NCBI RefSeq assembly: GCF_037404875.1
Contig: NZ_JBBELO010000028.1
Coordinates: 82,180 to 146,179, forward strand
Direction: 5' to 3'
Origin: Orlajensenia sp037404875
Lineage (GTDB): Bacteria; Actinomycetota; Actinomycetes; Actinomycetales; Microbacteriaceae
Length of the DNA: 64,000 nt
The notes under the pieces were generated by a model. It was given only the letters and a program-made list of their open reading frames with translations, had not been told where the DNA came from and ran no database searches. Of the stretch, positions 25,307-33,173 are shown piece by piece; positions within the stretch are counted from its first letter, which is position 1, and the number at the start of each line of letters is the position of its first letter. Both the position numbers and the translations under genes were made by a program.

Positions 25307-26284
25307 ATGGTTTCGGTTCAGGCGTCCCCGGGCGATCCCGCCTGTACGCTGCCCGTCTCGTTCGAGCTCTATCCGCCTCGTTCGGATGCGGCAGCCATCG
25401 CGCTCGGCCGTTCCATCGACCGTCTCGCCGAGGCCGACCCGGCGTTCATCTCGGTCACCTTCGGCGCCGGCGGCTCGACCCGCGACCGCTCGCTGACGGT
25501 GCTCAGCTACATCCTCGAGAACACCCGGGTGCAGCCCATGGCGCACCTGACCTGCATCGGGTCGTCGGCCGAGGAGGCGAACCAGCTCGTGCGCCGCTTC
25601 CTGGACGCCGGCATCACGAGCTTCCTCGCGCTGCGCGGCGATCCGCCGACCGACGGAACACGCGAGCACGACGGCGACCTCAAGAGCGCCGCCGAGCTGG
25701 TGCAGCTCATCCACCGCGTGCAGCAGGAGCGCGAGCCGTTCCGGCAGCAGCCGCTCCCCGGGGCAAACGGCGCCGCGGCCCGTCTGCGCGCCCGGCCGCG
25801 CCCCGAGCGCGTGGCCGTCGCCGCCTTCCCGACCGGGCATCCGCGTGCGCGCTCCGCGCAGCAGGAGATCGACAGCCTTCTCGCCAAGCAGGCCGCCGGC
25901 GCCAATCTCGCGATCACGCAGTTGTTCTACCGGGCCGACGAGTACCTCGGCTTCGTCGAGCGGGCCCGCGCCGGCGGCGTGAGCATCGACATCCTGCCCG
26001 GCATCATGCCGGCAACGAGCGCGGCCCGCCTGCGCCGCATCGCCGAGCTCACCGGCGAGCATGCCCCCGACGACCTGCTCATCGCACTCGAGATCGAGCC
26101 CACCGACGAGGGCCGGGCCAAGATCGCCACGGAGTTCTTCGCGAACCTGGCCGCCGAGGTCATCGCCGGGGCCGCGCCGGGCCTGCACCTGTACACCCTC
26201 AACAAACACGAGGCAGTGCTCGCCGTACTGGCGCGCCTCGGCCGCTTACCCGCCACCGCATCCGCCATCAAGGAGAACGCATGA
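25307..26284 (+). CDS. metF: 5,10-methylenetetrahydrofolate reductase
   Basis: Flavoprotein of 325 aa that makes 5-methyltetrahydrofolate, the methyl donor used by the adjacent MetE. Family features are SFELYPPRSD at the first strand (catalytic-region Glu), ADPAFISVTFGAGGSTRDRS, PMAHLTCIGSS, SFLALRGDPP and ANLAITQLFYR. The ATG at 25307 is preferred because GAGG at 25297-25300 gives a proper spacing; an in-frame GTG lies 12 nt upstream. The stop overlaps the metE start (ATGA), so the two enzymes of consecutive steps are translationally coupled. Confidence 0.93.
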   Translation: MVSVQASPGDPACTLPVSFELYPPRSDAAAIALGRSIDRLAEADPAFISVTFGAGGSTRDRSLTVLSYILENTRVQPMAHLTCIGSSAEEANQLVRRFLDAGITSFLALRGDPPTDGTREHDGDLKSAAELVQLIHRVQQEREPFRQQPLPGANGAAARLRARPRPERVAVAAFPTGHPRARSAQQEIDSLLAKQAAGANLAITQLFYRADEYLGFVERARAGGVSIDILPGIMPATSAARLRRIAELTGEHAPDDLLIALEIEPTDEGRAKIATEFFANLAAEVIAGAAPGLHLYTLNKHEAVLAVLARLGRLPATASAIKENA

Positions 26285-28617
26285 CCACGACCGCCTTCCC
26301 CGTCGGAACGATCCTGGGCTACCCCCGTATCGGCCGTCACCGCGAGCTCAAGAAGGCCGTCGAGGCGTTCTGGGCGGGTCGCATCGACGACCAGCAGCTC
26401 CAGCAGGCCGCGGCCGGCGTGCGCCGCGCCACGCGGGAGCGGCTCGCCTCGCTCGGCCTCGGGCGTGCCGATTCGGCCATTCCCGAGAGCTTCTCGTTCT
26501 ACGACCAGGTGCTGGACGCTGCCGTGACCGTCGGGGCCATCCCGGCGCGGTTCGCCGACCTCGTCGATGCCGACGGCCAGGTGGATGCCGCCGGCTACTT
26601 CACCATCGCCCGCGGTGAGGGCGATCGCGCGCCGCTCGAGATGACCAAGTGGTTCGACTCGAACTACCACTACCTGGTGCCCGAGATCGGGCCCGACACC
26701 GTCTTCTCCCTCGCCAGCGATCGGCTCGTACGCGAGTTCGCCGAGGCCGCGGCCGACGGGTTCCTCACGCGGCCCGTCATCGTCGGTCCCGTGACCCTGC
26801 TGTTGCTCTCCAAGCCGGCGACGGATGCGCCGGCCGGGTTCGAGCCGCTCAGCCGGCTGGGCGACCTGCTGCCCGTCTACGAGCAGCTTCTGGCTCGGCT
26901 CGCGGATGCCGGAGCGGAGTGGGTGCAGCTGGACGAGCCCGCGCTGGTGAACGAGTCCATCGTCGTGGACCGTTCGGCGCAACTCGATGCCCTCGCTGCC
27001 GCCTATGGCGCGTTGGCGGGATCCCCGAACCGGCCCGCGATCTTCGTCGCCGCACCCTACGGAAGCCTCGACGACGCGCTTCCCGTGCTCGCCGCATCCT
27101 TCGTCGAGGCGATCGGGCTCGACCTCGTGCGCGGCGCGCTGCCGACGGATCTCGATGAGCAGACCCTCGCTGCGCTGCGGGCGAAGACGATCGTCGCCGG
27201 CGTGATCGACGGCCACAACATCTGGCGCGGCGACCTCGCGGCCGCATTCGAGAAGGCCGTCGACGCCCGCGAACTCTCGCCATCCGTCGCGGTCTCGACC
27301 TCGACGTCGCTGCTGCACGTTCCGCACACCCTCGACGACGAGTCGCGGCTGGGCGCCCTGAAGAACTGGCTCGCCTTCGCCGACGAGAAGGTCGCGCAGG
27401 TCGCGGTGCTCGCCCGCGGACTCGCGGAGGGCGAGCGTGCGATCGCGGCCGACCTCGACGCGGCCGGCCGTGCGCTCGCCGAGCGGCTGGCGGCACCGGG
27501 AGTACGGGATGGCGCCGTGCGCGCTCGTGCGGCCGCGCTGACCGATGCCGACTTCTCGCGCGGTGACTACGCCGAGCGTCTCAGTGTGCAGGGCGATGAA
27601 CTCGGCCTGCCGCCGCTGCCGACGACGACGATCGGCTCCTTCCCGCAGACCGGCGACATCCGTCGCGCCCGGGCTGCCCTCGGACGCGGCGAGCTCAGCG
27701 AACAGGCCTACGTCGAGGCCATGCAGGCCGAGATCCGGCGCGTGGTCGACCTGCAGGAGGAGATCGGGCTCGACGTTCTCGTGCACGGCGAGCCCGAGCG
27801 GAACGACATGGTGCAGTACTTCGCCGAGAACCTCGATGGCTTCGCGGTCACCGAGAACGGCTGGGTGCAGTCCTACGGCTCGCGCTGCACGCGCCCTTCG
27901 ATCCTGTGGGGTGATGTCTCCCGCCCGGCGCCGATGACGGTCGAGTGGTCGCGCTACACGCAGTCGCTGACCCAGAAGCCCGTCAAGGGGATGCTCACCG
28001 GACCGGTCACGATCCTCGCGTGGTCGTTCGTGCGCGACGACCAGCCGCTCGGGGAGACGGCGCGTCAGGTGGCGCTCGCCCTGCGCGACGAGATCTCCGA
28101 TCTCGAGGCCGCAGGCATCCGCGTCGTGCAGGTGGACGAGCCGGCGCTGCGCGAGCTGCTGCCGTTGAAGAACGCGGACCACGCCGACTACCTGGACTGG
28201 TCGGTGGGATCGTTCCGGCTCGCCACCGGTGGCGCGGCCACGGCAACGCAGGTGCACACGCACCTCTGCTACTCGGAGTTCGGCGTCATCATCGACGCCA
28301 TCCGGGCGCTGGATGCCGATGTCACCTCGATCGAGGCGGCGCGCAGCCGCATGGAGGTCGTCGACGACATCGCCGCGAGCGGCTTCGACCACGGCATCGG
28401 GCCGGGCGTCTACGACATCCATTCGCCGCGCGTTCCGAGCGTCGCCGAGGTGACGGAGCTCATCGAGAAGGCGCTCTCGGGCGTGCCAGAGCGCCAGCTC
28501 TGGATCAACCCCGACTGCGGACTGAAGACGCGCGGCTACGACGAGACGGTGGCTTCGCTGCGCAACATCCTCGAGGCGACCCGCGGCGTGCGGGCGCGGG
28601 TGGGCGTCGGCGCGTAG
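26281..28617 (+). CDS. metE: Cobalamin-independent methionine synthase
   Basis: Enzyme of 778 aa that transfers the methyl group of methyltetrahydropteroyl-polyglutamate to homocysteine. Two homologous barrels are visible. The N-terminal one starts GTILGYPRIGRHRELKKAVE, and the C-terminal catalytic one starts TTTIGSFPQTGDIRRARA. Zinc ligands are recognisable as His and Cys in QVHTHLCYSEF and the late Cys in NPDCGLKTRG. AAGGAG precedes the ATG, which overlaps the metF stop. The frame is open far upstream through metF, but that part has no MetE similarity. The gene ends at a long hairpin and a repeat array. Confidence 0.97.
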   Translation: MTTTAFPVGTILGYPRIGRHRELKKAVEAFWAGRIDDQQLQQAAAGVRRATRERLASLGLGRADSAIPESFSFYDQVLDAAVTVGAIPARFADLVDADGQVDAAGYFTIARGEGDRAPLEMTKWFDSNYHYLVPEIGPDTVFSLASDRLVREFAEAAADGFLTRPVIVGPVTLLLLSKPATDAPAGFEPLSRLGDLLPVYEQLLARLADAGAEWVQLDEPALVNESIVVDRSAQLDALAAAYGALAGSPNRPAIFVAAPYGSLDDALPVLAASFVEAIGLDLVRGALPTDLDEQTLAALRAKTIVAGVIDGHNIWRGDLAAAFEKAVDARELSPSVAVSTSTSLLHVPHTLDDESRLGALKNWLAFADEKVAQVAVLARGLAEGERAIAADLDAAGRALAERLAAPGVRDGAVRARAAALTDADFSRGDYAERLSVQGDELGLPPLPTTTIGSFPQTGDIRRARAALGRGELSEQAYVEAMQAEIRRVVDLQEEIGLDVLVHGEPERNDMVQYFAENLDGFAVTENGWVQSYGSRCTRPSILWGDVSRPAPMTVEWSRYTQSLTQKPVKGMLTGPVTILAWSFVRDDQPLGETARQVALALRDEISDLEAAGIRVVQVDEPALRELLPLKNADHADYLDWSVGSFRLATGGAATATQVHTHLCYSEFGVIIDAIRALDADVTSIEAARSRMEVVDDIAASGFDHGIGPGVYDIHSPRVPSVAEVTELIEKALSGVPERQLWINPDCGLKTRGYDETVASLRNILEATRGVRARVGVGA

Positions 28618-28722
28618 GGGGCGGGTTTCCTGCGCCGAGTACGCAGAAGTTGCGGGTGCGGGTGATCCCGTGCACCGAGAACGCAGATAGTGCGGGTGTG
28701 GGGTGGTCTCCTGCGCCGAGAA

Positions 28723-28768
28723 CGCAGATAGTGCGGGTGTGGAAGCATCCACACCCGCACTATTTGCG
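28723..28768. terminator. Long hairpin downstream of metE
   Basis: CGCAGATAGTGCGGGTGTGG plus A (28723-28743), loop AGCA, and the complementary right arm (28748-28768). The stem is 21 bp with one G-T pair, and its inner 16 bp are perfect. The left arm is a copy of the array repeat. It lies 106 bp after metE and is the obvious stop signal for metFE. Confidence 0.7.
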
Positions 28769-29208
28769 GGATGGCCGGGGTAGCACCCTCGATACGTGCG
28801 GTCTCGGTGGTAGCTCTGGGGGTCGTGCCTCGGTGACGCGATGTCGATGCGAGGCTGGTTCCAGCGCGCGGACTCCAGTGCGCTTTGGACGGAGGCGGGC
28901 GGCTCCCCGCATCCGTTGCGATTTGCACTCGCCTCAATCATCGAGAACGCAGAATTCGCGGGTGCGCCTGATCCCCGTGCGTCGAGAACGCAGAACTCGT
29001 GGTTGCACCTGATCCTGGTGCCTCGAGAACGCAGATATTGCGGGTGCTTGGGTCCGCGGACCCGCGATTTGTGCGGGATGGATGGGCTGGGACCCGCATT
29101 TTGTGCGGGGTGGATGGGGTCGCATCCGTTGCGGTCGCGAATGGCTGCGATCGCCGAGAACGCAGGATTTGCGTATGCGGGCGAGTATTCGGCCTCGAGA
29201 ACGCAGAA

Positions 29209-29240
29209 ATTGCGGGTGTGGATGCTTCCACACCCGCAAT
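29209..29240. terminator. Hairpin downstream of lexA
   Basis: ATTGCGGGTGTGGA (29209-29222), loop TGCT, TCCACACCCGCAAT (29227-29240): a perfect 14-bp stem. Apart from loop and flank it repeats the hairpin at 28.7 kb. It stands 40 bp after the lexA stop (minus strand), so it probably terminates lexA. Confidence 0.65.
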
Positions 29241-29279
29241 ATCAGCGGTTTCGGTGAGCTGGGCTGGGCCGGCGCGCGC

Positions 29280-29978
29280 TCAGACCGAGCGCAGTACCGC
29301 CACGACCTTGCCGAGAACGTCGGCCGCGTCGCCGAGGATCGGCTCGTAGGAGCTGTTGCGCGGCAGCAGCCAGGTGTGGCCGTCACGCTGGCGGAACACC
29401 TTGACGGTGGCCTCGCTGTCGAGCATGGCCGCGACGATCTCGCCGTTCTCGGCGGTGTTCTGCCGGCGCACGACCACCCAGTCGCCGTCGCAGATGGCGG
29501 CGTCGATCATGGAGTCGCCCGCGACCTTGAGCATGAAGAGTTCACCGTTGCCCACGAGTTGCCGGGGGAGCGGGAAGACTTCCTCCACCTGCTGCTCGGC
29601 GGTGATGGGGATGCCGGCGGCGATGCGTCCGACGAGGGGAACCATCGCGGCATCGGCGACCGAGGGTCCCATGGAGAAGGAGTCGGAGTCGGGAGCGGGC
29701 GTCGCATCCGACTGGGAGGGCACCTCGATGAGCACTTCGAGGGCGCGCGGGCGGTTGGGATCGCGGCGCAGGTAGCCCGAGAGCTCCAGCTGGTTGAGCT
29801 GGTGGGTGACGCTCGAGAGCGAGGCGAGGCCCACGGCGTCGCCGATCTCGCGCATGCTCGGCGGATAACCCCGCTGGCTCACTGACCGCTGGATCACGTC
29901 GAGGATCGACAGCTGCTTCGCGCTCAGGCTCTTGCGCCGACGGGTGCGCTCCCGCGGTGCCTCGGTCTCGTTGGTCAC
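29280..29978 (-). CDS. lexA: LexA repressor, SOS regulator
   Basis: Self-cleaving repressor of DNA-damage genes, 232 aa. The winged helix spans SVSQRGYPPSMREIGDAVGL and SSVTHQLNQLELSGYLRR. The cleavage site Ala-Gly is in GRIAAGIPI, the nucleophile Ser in VAGDSMIDAAICDGD and the Lys in SEATVKVFRQ, so autoproteolysis should work. I start at GTG 29978, preceded by GGTGAGAG on the minus strand; the frame runs 13 codons further upstream. An Asp/Ser/Pro-rich hinge joins the domains. It is divergent from a LysM gene and probably autoregulated through the site at 30088-30103. Confidence 0.96.
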   Translation of the reverse strand: MTNETEAPRERTRRRKSLSAKQLSILDVIQRSVSQRGYPPSMREIGDAVGLASLSSVTHQLNQLELSGYLRRDPNRPRALEVLIEVPSQSDATPAPDSDSFSMGPSVADAAMVPLVGRIAAGIPITAEQQVEEVFPLPRQLVGNGELFMLKVAGDSMIDAAICDGDWVVVRRQNTAENGEIVAAMLDSEATVKVFRQRDGHTWLLPRNSSYEPILGDAADVLGKVVAVLRSV

Positions 29979-30062
29979 TTCTCTCACCTTCCGGATGCCC
30001 GCTGGAGCGCCGCCCACGACGAGTGTCAGTGGTGCCTGTTTCTATGTGTCCAGGCACTCGAA

Positions 30063-30103
30063 ACTCTATCCGGGCGAGGGTGCCGCAACAAACATTCATT
30101 CGA
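30063..30103 (-). promoter_or_regulatory. lexA promoter with overlapping SOS-box candidate
   Basis: On the minus strand TTGTTG (30091-30086), a 17-bp spacer and TAGAGT (30068-30063). TCGAAT-GAAT-GTTTGT (30103-30088) matches 9 of 12 arm positions of the actinobacterial SOS box TCGAAC-N4-GTTCGA and overlaps the -35, as expected for LexA autorepression. Confidence 0.6.
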
Positions 30104-30145
30104 GTGTGTCGTGGAACAAATTCCATGAACATCCGAAGAGGTTGG

Positions 30146-30190
30146 TTGACTCTTCGAATAATCGAAGATACATTCGGAACACAGCTTCGC
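30146..30190 (+). promoter_or_regulatory. Promoter of the LysM gene with palindromes and SOS-like site
   Basis: TTGACT (30146-30151), a 17-bp spacer and TACATT (30169-30174) form a good sigma-70-type promoter. The spacer holds the perfect palindrome CTTCGA-ATAA-TCGAAG (30152-30167). Just after the -10, CGGAAC-ACAG-CTTCGC (30175-30190) keeps the GAAC-N4-nTTC core (8 of 12 arm positions). A further palindrome TGGAA-CAAA-TTCCA lies at 30112-30125. Confidence 0.55.
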
Positions 30191-30284
30191 ATCCGGCCCT
30201 CCCGGCCGAGGGCCGGATGCGAGAACCCCGAATGCCAGAAACGCCAATGCCAGAGACCTGCTGGCTGAAGAACCTGGAGGAGCA

Positions 30285-30689
30285 ATGAGCACCGTTGCGT
30301 TCGGCACCACCTTCCCGACGAGGGCCCGCCGCATGTCGAGCTCGACACCCGTGGCTCGGGCGACCGGCTCGTCGCCCGAGGCGCGGACCCGTCTGCACCT
30401 GACCCGTCGCGGACGTGTCGTTCTGACGGGCCTCGCCGCCCTGCCGCTCGTGGCCGGTGCCTTCCTGCTCTCGCTCAACGCGGGCATGGCCGAGGCGGGC
30501 GGCGCCGGGGCGGGGCAGAGCTTCGAGTACGTGACCGTTCAGTCGGGCCAGTCGCTCTGGCAGCTCGCCGAACAGCTCGCCCCCTCCGCGGACCCGCGCG
30601 ACGTGATCGCCGACATCGTGAGCCTCAACCAGCTCGCCTCGACCGACATCGAGCCCGGCCAGCGTCTGGCCATCCCCGCCCAGTACTGA
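30285..30689 (+). CDS. LysM protein, YneA/ChiZ-like SOS cell-division inhibitor
   Basis: Small membrane-anchored protein of 134 aa. A Ser/Thr/Arg-rich cytoplasmic N-terminus and one transmembrane segment (VVLTGLAALPLVAGAFLLSL, about residues 45-65) are followed by an extracytoplasmic LysM domain (VTVQSGQSLWQLAEQL to QRLAIPAQY). Its place divergent to lexA matches yneA of Bacillus and Rv2719c/chiZ of mycobacteria, SOS-induced proteins that block septation. AGGAGC precedes the ATG. The SOS-like site in its promoter supports this role. It could also be a general peptidoglycan-binding protein, since function is inferred from position. Confidence 0.75.
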   Translation: MSTVAFGTTFPTRARRMSSSTPVARATGSSPEARTRLHLTRRGRVVLTGLAALPLVAGAFLLSLNAGMAEAGGAGAGQSFEYVTVQSGQSLWQLAEQLAPSADPRDVIADIVSLNQLASTDIEPGQRLAIPAQY

Positions 30690-30740
30690 GCCCCGGCCCG
30701 CGCTGGGCACACCGGCGGCGTAACGCGGAAGCACCGCCGG

Positions 30741-30746
30741 TACGAT
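30741..30746 (+). promoter_or_regulatory. -10 element of hisC, leaderless arrangement
   Basis: TACGAT followed by 7 nt and the GTG start at 30754, with no ribosome-binding site. There is no room for a histidine leader peptide. Confidence 0.45.
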
Positions 30747-30753
30747 GGGGTGA

Positions 30754-31854
30754 GTGACGAGTCTCGACGACCTGCCCATTCGCGACGACCTGCGCGGACG
30801 TTCGCCGTACGGCGCTCCGCAGAAGGTCGTTCCCGTCGCGCTGAACGTGAACGAGAACACGCATCCCCTTCCCGGTGACGTGGTCGACGACATTCTCGCC
30901 CGCATCGCGACAGCCCTGCCCGGGGTGAACCGGTATCCCGACCGCGACTTCACCGAATTGCGCGAGGCGCTCGCCCGCTACCTCGGCAACGGCATCACCG
31001 CAGACCAGATCTGGGCGGCGAACGGATCGAACGAGGTGCTGCAGCACATCCTCCAGGCCTTCGGAGGCCCCGGGCGCACCCTGCTCGGCTTCGCGCCGAC
31101 CTACTCGATGTACCCGCTGCTGGCCTCCGGCACCGGAACCGCGTGGATCGGCGCCGAGCGGGATGCGGACTTCGAGCTCTCGCCCGAAACCGCGGCCGCG
31201 GCCATCCGCACGCACCGACCCGACGTGGTCTTCCTCTGCGCCCCGAACAATCCGACGGGAACGCCGCTCTCTCTCGAGACCATCGCCGCCGTGTACGACG
31301 AGGCGCCCGGGATCGTGGTCGTCGACGAGGCCTACGCCGAGTTCGCGCTCGACGGCCAGCCGAGCGCGCTCACTCTGCTCGAGGGCCGTCCCCGGCTCAT
31401 CGTCTCGCGCACCATGAGCAAGGCGTTCGCGTTCGCCGGCGTGCGCCTGGGCTACGTGGCCGCCGATCCGGCGATCACGGATGCGCTGCGGCTCGTGCGA
31501 CTGCCGTACCACCTCTCCGCGATCACGCAGGCCGCGGCGACCGGGGCACTCGCGCACGCCGACGAGATGCTCGCGATGGTCGACGAGATCCGGTCCCAGC
31601 GCGACCGCATCGTGACAAGGCTCGGCGCGCTCGGCTTCACGGTCTACCGCAGCGGCAGCAACTTCGTGCTCTTCGGCGGCGTGGACGACCCGCACGCCGT
31701 GTTCGAGGCGCTGCTGGAGCAGGGCATCCTCATCCGCGACATCGGCATTCCGCACACCCTGCGCGTCTCGGCCGGCACGGAGTCGGAGACGGGCGCGTTC
31801 CTCGAGGCCATCGCCGCGTTCGCGCCGGCGAGCGCCAATAGGATCGACGCATGA
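30754..31854 (+). CDS. hisC: Histidinol-phosphate aminotransferase
   Basis: PLP enzyme of 366 aa that converts imidazole-acetol phosphate to histidinol phosphate. Family features are LNVNENTHPLP at the N-terminus, AANGSNEVLQHIL, FLCAPNNPTGTPL, VVDEAYAEFA and the cofactor Lys in SRTMSKAFAFAGVRLGY. It starts with GTG behind a leaderless-type -10. The stop overlaps the hisB ATG (ATGA). hisD, usually the gene before hisC in Actinobacteria, is absent here; the LysM gene occupies that position. Confidence 0.95.
   Translation: MTSLDDLPIRDDLRGRSPYGAPQKVVPVALNVNENTHPLPGDVVDDILARIATALPGVNRYPDRDFTELREALARYLGNGITADQIWAANGSNEVLQHILQAFGGPGRTLLGFAPTYSMYPLLASGTGTAWIGAERDADFELSPETAAAAIRTHRPDVVFLCAPNNPTGTPLSLETIAAVYDEAPGIVVVDEAYAEFALDGQPSALTLLEGRPRLIVSRTMSKAFAFAGVRLGYVAADPAITDALRLVRLPYHLSAITQAAATGALAHADEMLAMVDEIRSQRDRIVTRLGALGFTVYRSGSNFVLFGGVDDPHAVFEALLEQGILIRDIGIPHTLRVSAGTESETGAFLEAIAAFAPASANRIDA
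31839..31844 (+). promoter_or_regulatory. Internal leaderless-type promoter of hisB inside hisC
   Basis: TAGGAT followed by 6 nt and the hisB ATG at 31851, lying in the last codons of hisC. It could give hisB-hisH-priA their own transcript. Confidence 0.4.
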
Positions 31855-32456
31855 ACGCACCCCGCACCGCCCGCATCGAGCGCGCCACGAGCGAGTCCCG
31901 CATCGAGCTGAGCATCGACCTGGATGGCAGCGGCGTCGCCGACATCCAGACCACGGTGCCGTTCTTCGACCACATGCTGAACGCGTTCGCGAAGCACTCC
32001 CTCACCGACCTGACCGTGCGGGCATCGGGCGACACCGCCATCGACGTGCACCACACGGTCGAAGACACCGGTATCGTGCTCGGCCAGGCCATCCGCGAGG
32101 CCCTCGGCGACAAGAGCGGCATCAGCCGGTACGGCGACGCCCTCGTGCCGCTCGACGAGGCACTGGCCCAGGCTGTCGTCGACATCTCGGGGCGACCCTT
32201 CCTCGTGCACGAGGGCGAGCCGGCCGGATTCGAATACCACCTCATCGGAGGGCACTTCACGGGGTCGATGGTGCGGCACTTCTTCGAGGCCGTCACCTTC
32301 GCCGCCGGCCTCACGGTTCACCTCACGCTCGTTCGTGGCCGTGACCCGCACCACATCGCCGAGGCCGAGTTCAAGGCCTTCGCCCGCGCCTTCCGCGCCG
32401 CCAAGGCGCGCGACGCCGAGGTCCTGGGGGTCCCCTCCACGAAGGGTGCACTGTGA
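31851..32456 (+). CDS. hisB: Imidazoleglycerol-phosphate dehydratase
   Basis: Manganese enzyme of 201 aa that makes imidazole-acetol phosphate. The paired metal-binding motifs are visible: FDHMLNAFAKHSL, DVHHTVEDTGI, EYHLIGGHFTGSMVRHFFEA and DPHHIAEAEFKAFARA. It is monofunctional, without the phosphatase domain of E. coli HisB. It overlaps hisC by 4 bp at the start and hisH by 4 bp at the end, and an internal -10-like TAGGAT precedes it. Confidence 0.97.
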   Translation: MNAPRTARIERATSESRIELSIDLDGSGVADIQTTVPFFDHMLNAFAKHSLTDLTVRASGDTAIDVHHTVEDTGIVLGQAIREALGDKSGISRYGDALVPLDEALAQAVVDISGRPFLVHEGEPAGFEYHLIGGHFTGSMVRHFFEAVTFAAGLTVHLTLVRGRDPHHIAEAEFKAFARAFRAAKARDAEVLGVPSTKGAL

Positions 32457-33091
32457 GTTCTCCCCGCGTGGTGGTGCTCGATTACGGATCGGGCAACGTG
32501 CACTCGGCCGCCAAGGCGCTCGAGCTCGCGGGGGCCGATGTGCGCCTGACCCGTGAGCGCTCGGCGGTCATGGATGCGGACGGCCTGCTCGTTCCCGGTG
32601 TCGGCGCCTTCGGCGCCGTCATGGACGCACTCGAGGCGGTGCGCGGCCATGAGCTCATCGATCGGCGGCTGGCCGGCGGACGCAAGGTGCTCGGCATCTG
32701 CGTGGGCATGCAGGTGCTCTTCGAGAACGGCGTCGAGCGGGGATGCGACCGCGAGGGGCTCGGTGAGTGGCCGGGCACCGTCGCCGAGCTCGACGCGCCC
32801 GTGCTGCCGCACATCGGGTGGAACACCGTCGAGGCCCCCGAGGACTCGGTGCTCTTCGACGGCATCCGCGATGAGCGGTTCTACTTCGTGCACTCCTATG
32901 CCGCGACGGACTGGACGCTCGACGTGCAGCCGCCCTATCCGCAACCTCGGGTGACGTGGGCGGAGCACGGCCAGCGATTCCTGGCGGCCGTCGAGAACGG
33001 CCCGCTTTCCGCCACCCAGTTCCACCCCGAGAAGTCGGGCCCGGCGGGCATCCGACTGCTGTCGAACTGGATCGCGACCCTGCGCGCGTAG
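32453..33091 (+). CDS. hisH: Imidazole glycerol phosphate synthase, glutaminase subunit
   Basis: Class I glutamine amidotransferase of 212 aa that feeds ammonia to HisF. The nucleophile Cys lies in LGICVGMQVLF, the catalytic His/Glu pair in TQFHPEKSG, and the oxyanion region in LVPGVGAFGAVMDAL. The GTG start overlaps the hisB stop. Its partner gene hisF is not in this window. Confidence 0.96.
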   Translation: MSSPRVVVLDYGSGNVHSAAKALELAGADVRLTRERSAVMDADGLLVPGVGAFGAVMDALEAVRGHELIDRRLAGGRKVLGICVGMQVLFENGVERGCDREGLGEWPGTVAELDAPVLPHIGWNTVEAPEDSVLFDGIRDERFYFVHSYAATDWTLDVQPPYPQPRVTWAEHGQRFLAAVENGPLSATQFHPEKSGPAGIRLLSNWIATLRA

Positions 33092-33124
33092 GCGCGAGAA
33101 GCCGGCCGCGACGGCGGCTCGGCA

Positions 33125-33130
33125 TAGGAT
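33125..33130 (+). promoter_or_regulatory. Possible -10 before priA
   Basis: TAGGAT in the 82-bp hisH-priA gap, about 44 bp before the priA ATG. GAGGA at 33166-33170 can serve as the ribosome-binding site. No clear -35. Confidence 0.3.
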
Positions 33131-33173
33131 CGATAGCTTGTGCGGGGCCCTTCCGCCATGAACCGAGGATGAA

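Larger units (their letters stand above)
28635..29242. repeat. Interspersed GAGAACGCAGA repeat array, about eight copies, in a 662-bp gene-free gap
   Basis: Non-coding stretch between convergent metE and lexA. The recurring core is YCGAGAACGCAGA followed by about 3 variable bases and TGCGGGTG. Copies begin near 28636 (GAGTACGC variant), 28676, 28716, 28942, 28982, 29023, 29154 and 29194, with irregular spacing. Copies 3 and 8 continue into hairpins; copies 4-7 lack a right arm. A second motif, GACCCGC followed by RWTTT and GTGCGGG, occurs twice (about 29058 and 29091). Open frames here, for example 28841-29257, merely translate the repeats. Confidence 0.85.

Noticed and set aside
25927..28941. 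1004-codon antisense frame over metE
   Set aside because: Antisense to a textbook metE. No recognisable motif, and it ends inside the repeat array.
28635..29242. CRISPR array
   Set aside because: Repeats are degenerate, spacings vary from about 40 to over 200 bp, some copies extend into hairpins, and there are no cas genes nearby.
28841..29257. Open frames across the metE-lexA gap on both strands
   Set aside because: Their residues simply translate the DNA repeat (for example recurring SRTQ and ENAE/RTQ stretches). No start signal and no codon-position bias different from the repeat itself.
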